Source of the DNA: DYGA01 sp964540695 | Lineage (GTDB): Bacteria; Patescibacteriota; Patescibacteriia; S139-126 | Assembly (NCBI GenBank): GCA_964540695.1 | Contig: CAZINS010000005.1 | Coordinates: 1 to 50,782, forward strand | Reading direction: 5' to 3' | DNA: 50,782 nucleotides | Shown here: positions 8,399-14,572 of the stretch, piece by piece | Position numbering within the stretch: the first letter of the stretch is position 1 | Layout of the letters: every line of letters begins with the position of its first letter | Made by a program: the position numbers and the translations under genes | Notes under the pieces: model-generated | The model's input: only the letters and a program-made list of their open reading frames with translations | Database searches by the model: none | What the model was told of the DNA's origin: nothing

Positions 8399-9670
8399 AT
8401 GAACAGAAAAAAAATTATACAAATTATTATATTTATCACTATAGTGGCAGGGCTAGGTTACTTACTGTGGTCAATGTTTTGGCAACCAGAAGAACCAGTT
8501 ATCCCCCCTGATACTATACCTGGACAAAGTGGACAACTGCCTGGTATAGGTGATGGTCCACCTACGGGAGTAGTGATAGATCCGATTACGGGATTACCTA
8601 TTTCTGGTAATATCGGTCAACCTGGCGGACAAGTCTCTACCACCACAGGTCAGACAACAGGCGGGCAACCACAAATTAGTGACCGAGCGATTGGTGGTTT
8701 GACTACAGCCAATACCGTAGTTGATAAAAATATTGTAGGAGTTAAACCAATCGGTGATGGTAAAACATTCAATTACTATGATCCCAGTGATAATAAGTTT
8801 TATCGCTTAACAGCTAATGGCGAAGTACAAGCCTTGTCTGATAAAAAATTTTTCAATGTAGATTCAGTAGCGTGGTCACCTAACGGTGATAAAGCGATTT
8901 TAGAATATCCTGATAAAACTAATATTTTTTACGATTTTTTGGAAGATAAACAAATTACTTTACCACGACAAATGACAGAATTTAATTTTTCTCCTGCGGG
9001 TCAAAATGTTGGTTTTAAATGGCAATCAGATTTACCCAATGATGATTGGCTAGGAATTGCCACACCAGATGGTAGTGAAATAAAATTCATTGAACCCATG
9101 AATAACGCTGCGGCTGACGTGCAAGTAGCTTGGTCACCAAATAATCAAGTGATTGCTTTTTATCGGGAAGGCAGGGGTTTAAATGAATCTGAGGTTTTTA
9201 TGATTGGACAGAATGGAGAAAATTTTAAATCTTTGACAGTACAAGGCAGGGGTTTTGAAGGCCAGTGGCTCGATGATGGACAGCATGTGGTTTATCAAAT
9301 TTATTCTGATGCCTCTGGCTCCAGACCGATGTTGTGGGTTACCAGAGCTGATGGCGACAATATTGGTTTGAATAATAGTTCACTTGGTATTCAAACTTGG
9401 TTGGATAAATGTAGTATTACTGGTACTAGTGCTTATTGTGCAGTCCCTGAATATTTACCAGAGGGTGCCGCCTATGTTCCAGAAGTAGCAAATACTATCC
9501 CTGATTTGTTTTACCGTATAGATTTAACTACTGGAGCTAGAACACTACTAGCTAAACCAGTAGGTGATTTATCCCAATACACCGCCAGTGAAGTAATGGT
9601 TTCTCAAGATGAAAGTGTGCTTTATTTTGTAGACAAAGCAACAGGGAGACTTTATTCAATAAACCTTTAA
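8399..9670 (+). CDS. Membrane-anchored beta-propeller (TolB/PD40-like) protein
   Basis: The 423-aa product starts at ATG 8399; a GTG 57 bases upstream lies inside the previous gene and is not favoured. An N-terminal membrane helix (about residues 5-24) is followed by a Pro/Gly/Thr-rich linker (28-95). Repeated blades then contain VAWSPNGDKAILEY, FNFSPAGQNVGFKW, VAWSPNNQVIAFY and a late SQDESVLYFVDKATG, the pattern of PD40/WD40-like propellers. It probably faces the outside and binds protein partners. Its position between two VirB2-like genes suggests a structural or assembly role in the secretion apparatus. Confidence 0.7.
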   Translation: MNRKKIIQIIIFITIVAGLGYLLWSMFWQPEEPVIPPDTIPGQSGQLPGIGDGPPTGVVIDPITGLPISGNIGQPGGQVSTTTGQTTGGQPQISDRAIGGLTTANTVVDKNIVGVKPIGDGKTFNYYDPSDNKFYRLTANGEVQALSDKKFFNVDSVAWSPNGDKAILEYPDKTNIFYDFLEDKQITLPRQMTEFNFSPAGQNVGFKWQSDLPNDDWLGIATPDGSEIKFIEPMNNAAADVQVAWSPNNQVIAFYREGRGLNESEVFMIGQNGENFKSLTVQGRGFEGQWLDDGQHVVYQIYSDASGSRPMLWVTRADGDNIGLNNSSLGIQTWLDKCSITGTSAYCAVPEYLPEGAAYVPEVANTIPDLFYRIDLTTGARTLLAKPVGDLSQYTASEVMVSQDESVLYFVDKATGRLYSINL

Positions 9671-9698
9671 AATTACAAAATTAAAAAATTGATTTACT

Positions 9699-10412
9699 AT
9701 GCCTAAAAAAACAAAAAAATTAAACAAACCCTCTGCTTCTATCTGGCTTTTTTTTACAGCTGGCGTAACCTTGTTTTTTTTAGCAGTATTTTTTTATTTT
9801 ATTAGTTTATCAGCCATCAATTTAAACAAGCAATCAGCTAAAGTAAAGTATGCGACTGGTCCAAAGATAAGTTATGGCGACCCTTTAATTCGTGATGCCA
9901 AAATTTTATATCCCAAAGTGTTGCCAGATGATGTGAGAAAAGGTGCAAGTTCTGCCAAAGTTACTGTTTTTTATTACTGTGATTTATTTAGTCCGTTATG
10001 CAAAGTGCAACAAGATGAGATATATAAATTATGGGCGATATATCCGGAAACCACTTTACGTATTGTTTGGAAAGGTACCGCTGCTACCAATGAAGGGATG
10101 CTTGCCCAACAAGCGGTATATTGTGCTAATGCCCAAGGAAAATTTTGGGAATTTCAAAAAGAAATTTTAGCAAATCAAGCTAATATTGATTTTAAATTTT
10201 TAGAATCAGTTGCTAGCGCTTTAAATTTATCATTGGTTGAATTTAATAGTTGTTTAAATGAAGGGCAAATGGAAGGTAAAATTTATGAAAATAATATTGA
10301 AGCTGACGATTTAAAAATTGATGCTCTGCCTTATTTTTTTATAGACAACACACCTTATCGGGGATTTTTTACCAGCGGAGAATTAAGTGAAATAATTGAT
10401 GAATTATTATAA
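9699..10412 (+). CDS. DsbA-like thioredoxin-fold protein with an altered active site
   Basis: The 237-aa product has an N-terminal membrane helix (about residues 17-40) and a DsbA-type thioredoxin domain from about 70. The hallmark parts are present: a first strand VTVFYYCDLF, an inserted helical part containing CANAQGKFWEFQKEIL, and the cis-proline loop ALPYFFID. In the usual CPYC position the sequence reads SPLC, so the first catalytic cysteine is replaced by serine, while another cysteine sits three residues further upstream (CDLFSPLC). Oxidase activity may therefore be changed to isomerase, chaperone or reductase use. Overlap with the next gene (14 bp) and Cys-rich neighbours suggest it serves pilin folding. 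Confidence 0.8.
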   Translation: MPKKTKKLNKPSASIWLFFTAGVTLFFLAVFFYFISLSAINLNKQSAKVKYATGPKISYGDPLIRDAKILYPKVLPDDVRKGASSAKVTVFYYCDLFSPLCKVQQDEIYKLWAIYPETTLRIVWKGTAATNEGMLAQQAVYCANAQGKFWEFQKEILANQANIDFKFLESVASALNLSLVEFNSCLNEGQMEGKIYENNIEADDLKIDALPYFFIDNTPYRGFFTSGELSEIIDELL

Positions 10413-11772
10413 TCTAAAATTTTTATCTAAGTTATCACTATTTATAGTGCTGGTATTTTTTTATTTATTTTTATTTATCCAACCCTCTTTGGCTGGAGAT
10501 TTGGAAGTATGTCAGGATGCTGGTTATACCGAGGTTGGTAATTGTAATGGCGGGTATTGTATTAGTGTTAGTGGTAATAATATGGAATGTGCCGGTTGTA
10601 TTGCCAATCCCAAAACGCATGTTTGTTGTTTAAAACCACAAGAACCAACTAATCCTCCCAATCCAATTCAAACAATGATTACAGGTTGTATAGATTATAC
10701 ACTTGGTAATACGCTTTATGGTACCACTTCTACTCCAAATGATCCCCCTAAAGAATCAAAACCAGTTATATTTACACCTCAAGTCTCTATTCCTGGTTCA
10801 ATTCAATTTGGCGGTAAAATTTTTAGTATTAATCAAGGCCAAGACATACAAGTTAATGGTGAACTTTTAGCAAAATATATTGCCGTTTTGTTTAACTGGT
10901 TAATTGGTGCTATCGGAGTTATAGTAGTGGCTTACATGGCTTTTGGTGGTATGCAATGGTTGGCAGCAGCTGGTAGCGCCGATGGTATCAACAAAGCCAA
11001 AGAGACCATTCGTGATTCTATGATTGGTCTTTTACTGGTCGTTAGTTCTTATACTGTTTTATATTTTATTAATCCGAATTTAGTAGGCTTTAAAATTTTA
11101 GACATACCCATAGTATCACCCATATATTTGAATTTTGATGAAGGAGATATTAGTGTTGGTAAAGGTGTGCAAAGAGACGCGGGTGGTTATTCAAGTGTCG
11201 AAGGGCTTATTTGTTATAAGCAGGCATGGGAACCGTGGGGGGGAAAATTATATGGAGATTGTGAACCATCAAATGGAAAAGATTCTAACTATGCAAATGC
11301 GGCATGCGGCCCTACCTCAGTTGCTATGGTTGTCAGTTCATTAACTTCACAAAGTGTTGAGCCAAATATTATTGGGCAGAAAATGATTAGTGGCGGTTAT
11401 CGACCATGTGGTGGCGGTACTTCCCTAGATGGTATTATGAAAGTACCCTTACAATATGGTTTAAAAACGTCATCAGTAAATTGGAATGGTGTAACACAGT
11501 GTTTACAAAACGGTGGCTATGTTGTTGCTAGAATGTGGGGGCCAGCTAAAGGTAAACCTCAAGTTTGTAGTAGATTTACTAACAATGGACATTATATTGT
11601 AATAGGAGGGATAAACGGAAATAAAATACAAATTAATGATTCCGCCGGATCATATCCAAGAAAAAACACAGATTATAAAGGAACTGAAGGAGGAATAAAT
11701 GGATGTTATCGTGAGGATAATATAGATGATGTTAAATCCTGTGGAGTAGATTATGTTTGTATAAGTAAATAG
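10399..11772 (+). CDS. VirB2-like pilin fused to a C39-like cysteine peptidase domain
   Basis: The 457-aa product (ATG 10399, overlapping the previous gene) has an N-terminal signal/membrane helix, a Cys-rich segment (residues 30-75) and a VirB2-type two-helix unit (about 155-230) including AFGGMQWLAAAGSADGINKA. A C-terminal papain-like domain of the peptidase C39_2 kind follows. The expected triad is visible as Cys303 in AACGPTSVAMV, His398 in GHYIVIGGING and Asp414 in INDSAG. C39 peptidases cut bacteriocin leaders at double-glycine sites or act on cell-wall or surface proteins. The enzyme here would be displayed outside the membrane on a pilin-like stem. Substrates could be pilins, leader peptides or wall peptides of a partner cell. 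Confidence 0.8.
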   Translation: MNYYNLKFLSKLSLFIVLVFFYLFLFIQPSLAGDLEVCQDAGYTEVGNCNGGYCISVSGNNMECAGCIANPKTHVCCLKPQEPTNPPNPIQTMITGCIDYTLGNTLYGTTSTPNDPPKESKPVIFTPQVSIPGSIQFGGKIFSINQGQDIQVNGELLAKYIAVLFNWLIGAIGVIVVAYMAFGGMQWLAAAGSADGINKAKETIRDSMIGLLLVVSSYTVLYFINPNLVGFKILDIPIVSPIYLNFDEGDISVGKGVQRDAGGYSSVEGLICYKQAWEPWGGKLYGDCEPSNGKDSNYANAACGPTSVAMVVSSLTSQSVEPNIIGQKMISGGYRPCGGGTSLDGIMKVPLQYGLKTSSVNWNGVTQCLQNGGYVVARMWGPAKGKPQVCSRFTNNGHYIVIGGINGNKIQINDSAGSYPRKNTDYKGTEGGINGCYREDNIDDVKSCGVDYVCISK

Positions 11773-11774
11773 TT

Positions 11775-13130
11775 ATGAAACAAATTTTTTCTTGTTCTAA
11801 GTGTGGAGCGCAATTTCAAAGATGGGAAGGTAGATGCCGAGAGTGTGGCGGTTGGGGGACATTGCAAGAGGAAAGTGTAAGTGTTCGCACTGATAAAACC
11901 AATAGCACCAATTTTAGTCCGCTCGGGGAGGCGGATATTGTTGATTTTAGCAAAGTATCTGCTGGTAATATTCAAAGATTTAAAATAGGTGAACTAGAAA
12001 TAGATAGAGTTTTAGGCGGTGGTTTGGTACCTGGTTCATTATTATTACTGGGCGGAGATCCAGGAGTAGGTAAATCAACCTTGGTTTTACAAATAACAGA
12101 TTATTTATCAAAACAAGGACAAAATATTTTGTATGTGTCCGGAGAAGAATCAGCCGAGCAGGTAAAGGGTCGGATAGAGCGAATGAAGATTGATTCTAAA
12201 AATTTAAAATTTATAGCCAACAATCAAATTGGGGCTATTTGTGCTACTTTGGCAAAATATAAACCACAATTAGCAGTAATCGATTCAGTACAAACAATGG
12301 TTTATGAAGAAGTAGCTACTGAAGCTGGCGGAGTATCACAAGTCAGAGCAGTAGCGGCCAAGCTAATGGAAACAGCTAAGCAGAATAATATTTGTATTGT
12401 TTTAATAGGTCATGTGACAAAACAAGGTAGAGTAGCCGGCCCCAGGACCATGGAACATTTAGTAGATGTAGTACTTTATTTAGAAGGTGATAAACAGCAA
12501 CAATTCAGGATTTTGCGTTCAGTAAAAAATAGGTTTGGTTCTACAGGTGAGGTCGGGATATTTAAAATGAATACACGAGGACTTGAGCCAGTCAAAGATC
12601 CGGCCGGCATATTTGTGCAAAGTCAGCAGTTTAGTCCAGGTACTATTCATTCAGTGATGTGGGAAGGAAGTCGTGCTTTTTTGGTGGAAATCCAAGCTTT
12701 GACAGCTAACACCAATTTTGGTTATCCCAAAAGAACTAACAATGGACTTGATTATAAACGAGTGGAAATGTTACTAGCGGTATTGCAAAAAAGAGCTAAA
12801 ATTTTTTTAGCTAGTGATGATGTTTTCATAAATTTAGCAGGGGGGATAAGCAGTAAAGACACCGGACTTGATTTGGGAGTTTGTTTAGCTATAGTTTCCG
12901 CTAAAAAGAATATAGAATTTTCCGAACCAACTGTAGCGATAGGAGAAGTTAGTTTATCAGGACACATCAAAGCACCAGCCCAATTGGAAAAAAGAGTTAG
13001 AGAAGCTAGTCGGATGGGTTATAAAAAAATTATTATTCCCAAAACTAGTATCAAAATAACAAGTAGTAAGGTGGAAATTTTACAGGTGGAAAATATTGTA
13101 GAGGCAGTGAGGGATTGTTTTAATAATTAA
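11775..13130 (+). CDS. radA: DNA repair and recombination protein RadA
   Basis: The 451-aa product is a full-length RadA/Sms. It has a zinc finger (C7, C10, C21, C24), Walker A GDPGVGKS at 94-101, the RadA-specific KNRFG motif near residue 250, and a C-terminal Lon-protease-like domain with the GISSKDTGLDLGVCLA segment. RadA is a hexameric helicase that extends strand exchange and branch migration with RecA and is needed for full natural transformation in several bacteria. The start is two bases after the pilin-peptidase stop, so it is almost surely transcribed with the secretion operon. An intrinsic terminator follows at 13285-13318. Confidence 0.96.
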   Translation: MKQIFSCSKCGAQFQRWEGRCRECGGWGTLQEESVSVRTDKTNSTNFSPLGEADIVDFSKVSAGNIQRFKIGELEIDRVLGGGLVPGSLLLLGGDPGVGKSTLVLQITDYLSKQGQNILYVSGEESAEQVKGRIERMKIDSKNLKFIANNQIGAICATLAKYKPQLAVIDSVQTMVYEEVATEAGGVSQVRAVAAKLMETAKQNNICIVLIGHVTKQGRVAGPRTMEHLVDVVLYLEGDKQQQFRILRSVKNRFGSTGEVGIFKMNTRGLEPVKDPAGIFVQSQQFSPGTIHSVMWEGSRAFLVEIQALTANTNFGYPKRTNNGLDYKRVEMLLAVLQKRAKIFLASDDVFINLAGGISSKDTGLDLGVCLAIVSAKKNIEFSEPTVAIGEVSLSGHIKAPAQLEKRVREASRMGYKKIIIPKTSIKITSSKVEILQVENIVEAVRDCFNN

Positions 13131-13183
13131 ATAAGTTATTTTGTTAATAATATAATTTTTTGGTTGTTTATATAATAAAAACT

Positions 13184-13288
13184 ATTAATTACTAATAACT
13201 AATTTTCAATTACTAATGAATTTTTAATTATATAATTATAAATTTAATCTTTCATTAGTAATTAGTAATTAAAAATTATTCATTAAAA
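13184..13288 (+). repeat. Fifteen in-phase heptamers, ATTACTA type, inverted
   Basis: The radA downstream spacer is an unbroken series of 7-bp units. The left part is ACTAATA/ACTAATT/ACTAATG and the right part ATTAGTA/ATTAGTA/ATTAAAA, with the period kept across an AT-only centre. It is the same design as the AGCTAAA arrays but with a different unit. Confidence 0.7.
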
Positions 13289-13318
13289 ACTCCTTGTCAT
13301 TTAACAAAGAGTTTTTTT
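13285..13318 (+). terminator. Intrinsic terminator of the secretion-radA operon
   Basis: Arms AAAAACTCCTTGT and ACAAAGAGTTTTT pair over 13 bp with one mismatch around a CATTTA loop, followed by a T-run on the + strand. The A-run on the left makes it partly bidirectional, and the convergent 107-aa gene ends nearby. Confidence 0.75.
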
Positions 13319-13346
13319 CTACTTCCTATCTCCTAATTCCTAATCA
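13319..13346 (+). repeat. Heptamers CTAATTC type, left of the 107-aa gene
   Basis: Four 7-bp units (CTACTTC, CTATCTC, CTAATTC, CTAATCA) run into the stop codon of the minus-strand 107-aa gene. The matching inverted units lie at 13673-13707 on the other side of that gene. Confidence 0.6.
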
Positions 13347-13667
13347 CAGTGCTTTAACTATTTTTTCAAAATCTTTTAGATCTTCCCAAGAAATTTCATT
13401 TTGCTTAAAAAGTTTATGCGCTTCCATGCGCATTTTATATTTGGTGTGACCGGAAAATTTGCCTCCCGGGGGTAGGTAACTGGCGTGTTTGGCAATAATA
13501 TCTTCAAATTTTTTTAAATCAGTACTTGATAAATTAGCTGTTTGGGAACCACCTCTGATTTTGGCTTCAGATAATTTTTGGTGCAAAGAGTCAGGGCCAT
13601 ATGATTTATTTAGTTGCGAACCAGTTTTTATTTGTCCACCACCAAAGATATTTTTAAATATGCCCAT
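13344..13667 (-). CDS. Hypothetical 107-aa protein bracketed by heptamer arrays
   Basis: The product starts MGIFKNIFGGGQIKTGSQL and has a Gly-rich N-terminus. A short helical motif follows around residues 45-66 (SSTDLKKFEDIIAKHASYLPPGG), and a second similar helix at the C-terminus (SWEDLKDFEKIVKAL). The two DLKxFExI stretches may be an internal duplication or two helices of one small domain. No family is recognised, and no signal peptide or zinc motif is present. No clear promoter or Shine-Dalgarno was found. The stop codon TGA lies within a 7-bp repeat unit, and the inverse repeat lies just upstream of the start, an arrangement like that of the S23 gene. Confidence 0.6.
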   Translation of the reverse strand: MGIFKNIFGGGQIKTGSQLNKSYGPDSLHQKLSEAKIRGGSQTANLSSTDLKKFEDIIAKHASYLPPGGKFSGHTKYKMRMEAHKLFKQNEISWEDLKDFEKIVKAL

Positions 13668-13672
13668 AGGTT

Positions 13673-13707
13673 TAGAATTAAGAATTGAGAATTAAGTATT
13701 AAGTATA
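13673..13707 (+). repeat. Heptamers AGAATTA type, right of the 107-aa gene
   Basis: Five 7-bp units (TAGAATT, AAGAATT, GAGAATT, AAGTATT, AAGTATA) lie just upstream of the 107-aa gene start. They are roughly the reverse complement of the units at 13319-13346. Confidence 0.6.
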
Positions 13708-13735
13708 TTTTTATTTTAACACTATTTTTTTATAT

Positions 13736-13764
13736 AAAAAAGACGGCTATTGGCATAGCCGTCT
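13736..13764 (-). terminator. Terminator of the DksA-like gene
   Basis: A perfect 10-bp stem, AGACGGCTAT with ATAGCCGTCT around a TGGC loop, is followed on the minus strand by a T-run (the A-run at 13736-13740). It starts six bases after the DksA-like stop codon. Confidence 0.85.
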
Positions 13765-13770
13765 AACGAA

Positions 13771-14262
13771 TTATTTTGTATGAAGGCGACAGTGTTTGGC
13801 CGCAGGGTAAGCATTGAGTCGCTGGTAGGAGATATAGTTTTCGGGATTATTTTTTACTTTTTCCCAATCAGCTTTATCTTTTATAACCCCGTGGTTATTG
13901 GCGACACAAATTGGACAAAGTCCATAGGTTCCTTCATTAATTCGCCGGAGTGCATTTAAATTACCTCTAAGGGCTTTATTGGCGTGTTCTGCCAGTCTAA
14001 CTGACGTGTTTATATTTTCGGTTTGAGAACCAAAACTATAATTATTTCCACTTAAATTGTTTTCATTTGCCAGGCCTTTGCCACTATATATTTCTAGTAA
14101 ATTTTCTTCATGAAAGCTTGATGTTTCTTTAATCTCATTTTCAATAATTTCTTTAAATTTAGCTATATCATCGGCAGATAAAACACGTTTATCCAATTGT
14201 GGAAATTTTTTTTCTTTGGTTTTGGTTAGTACAGCCACTGAAGTATTGGCACTCTTGTTCAT
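13771..14262 (-). CDS. DksA/TraR-like RNA polymerase-binding regulator
   Basis: The 163-aa product has a helical coiled-coil region (about residues 28-110) and a C-terminal zinc finger typical of DksA/TraR: LCPIC near 115-119, then ISYQRLNAYPAAKHCRLH. The family pattern is CxxC, a short turn, then RLxAxPxxxxCxxC. Here a stretch of about 25 residues is inserted after the first pair, and the last ligand is histidine instead of cysteine, giving a C3H site. Such proteins enter the RNA polymerase secondary channel and modulate initiation. The start has a real Shine-Dalgarno (GAGGT at 14268-14272, five bases before ATG), unlike most genes here, and a long structured leader lies upstream. Confidence 0.75.
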   Translation of the reverse strand: MNKSANTSVAVLTKTKEKKFPQLDKRVLSADDIAKFKEIIENEIKETSSFHEENLLEIYSGKGLANENNLSGNNYSFGSQTENINTSVRLAEHANKALRGNLNALRRINEGTYGLCPICVANNHGVIKDKADWEKVKNNPENYISYQRLNAYPAAKHCRLHTK

Positions 14263-14541
14263 TAATTACCTCACTAATATTAGTTTTTATAAGTTATTTA
14301 ATTTTGCCGAAAAACTAATAAAAGTGTTTAAGGTGATTTGTTGTAATGGCGCATGTTAGCTCCTTTTCTTTTTGTTTATATTTTTGCTATACGAAAATCG
14401 TATAGATGAGTTGTAAAAATTTCCGGTCACGGAAAATAAAAGAGAGAGTGAGGTATACTCTCAAATTATTTAAAAGTGACCGGTGGTATGAATGATCTGA
14501 TTCGGCAGGTCAGATCAAAAATTTTTAAAGAAATAATATTA
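14263..14541 (-). promoter_or_regulatory. Long structured 5' leader of the DksA-like gene
   Basis: This gene-free ~280 nt stretch is full of inverted repeats. Reading along the minus strand: GATCTGA/TCAGATC (14516-14494); an 8-bp long-range pair CCGGTCAC/GTGACCGG (14483-14476 with 14430-14423) that encloses hairpin GAGAGT/ACTCTC (14462-14444); and a competing hairpin TTTCCG-GTCA-CGGAAA (14435-14420) that uses the same CCGGTCAC arm. Next come CTATACGA-AAA-TCGTATAG (14405-14387), an 8-codon ORF with its own Shine-Dalgarno, and an 11-bp stem TATTAGTTTTT/AAAAACTAATA (14320-14278) ending just before the gene's own ribosome site. Mutually exclusive stems plus a uORF suggest attenuation or a riboswitch-like control; this is inference. 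Confidence 0.5.
14328..14354 (-). CDS. Possible 8-codon leader peptide (MRHYNKSP) of the DksA-like gene
   Basis: AAGGAG at 14360-14365 lies five bases before an ATG that opens MRHYNKSP and a TAA stop. This is one of the best Shine-Dalgarno/start combinations in the window, and it sits between two hairpins of the leader. A tiny ORF like this could couple ribosome position to leader folding. Chance occurrence cannot be excluded. Confidence 0.4.
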   Translation of the reverse strand: MRHYNKSP

Positions 14542-14542
14542 A

Positions 14543-14571
14543 ACGATAATAAATTTTTTTGTTTTTGTCAA
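14543..14571 (-). promoter_or_regulatory. Putative promoter of the DksA-like leader
   Basis: On the minus strand, a consensus TTGACA (14571-14566) overlaps the region just past the recG stop. A weak -10 TATCGT (14548-14543) follows after 17 bases. Transcription would start near 14536. Confidence 0.45.
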
Positions 14572-14572
14572 G

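Noticed and set aside
1..13130. A complete conjugative element
   Set aside because: No relaxase, VirD4 coupling ATPase, VirB11, origin of transfer or integrase accompanies the VirB4 genes in this part of the window.
13182..13290. CRISPR array from regular short repeats
   Set aside because: Units are 7 bp without unique spacers and reverse orientation; no cas genes are in the window.
14387..14520. RNase P RNA, tmRNA or SRP RNA in the recG-dksA spacer
   Set aside because: None of the conserved cores of these RNAs that I could recall are present; the stems fit a leader better.
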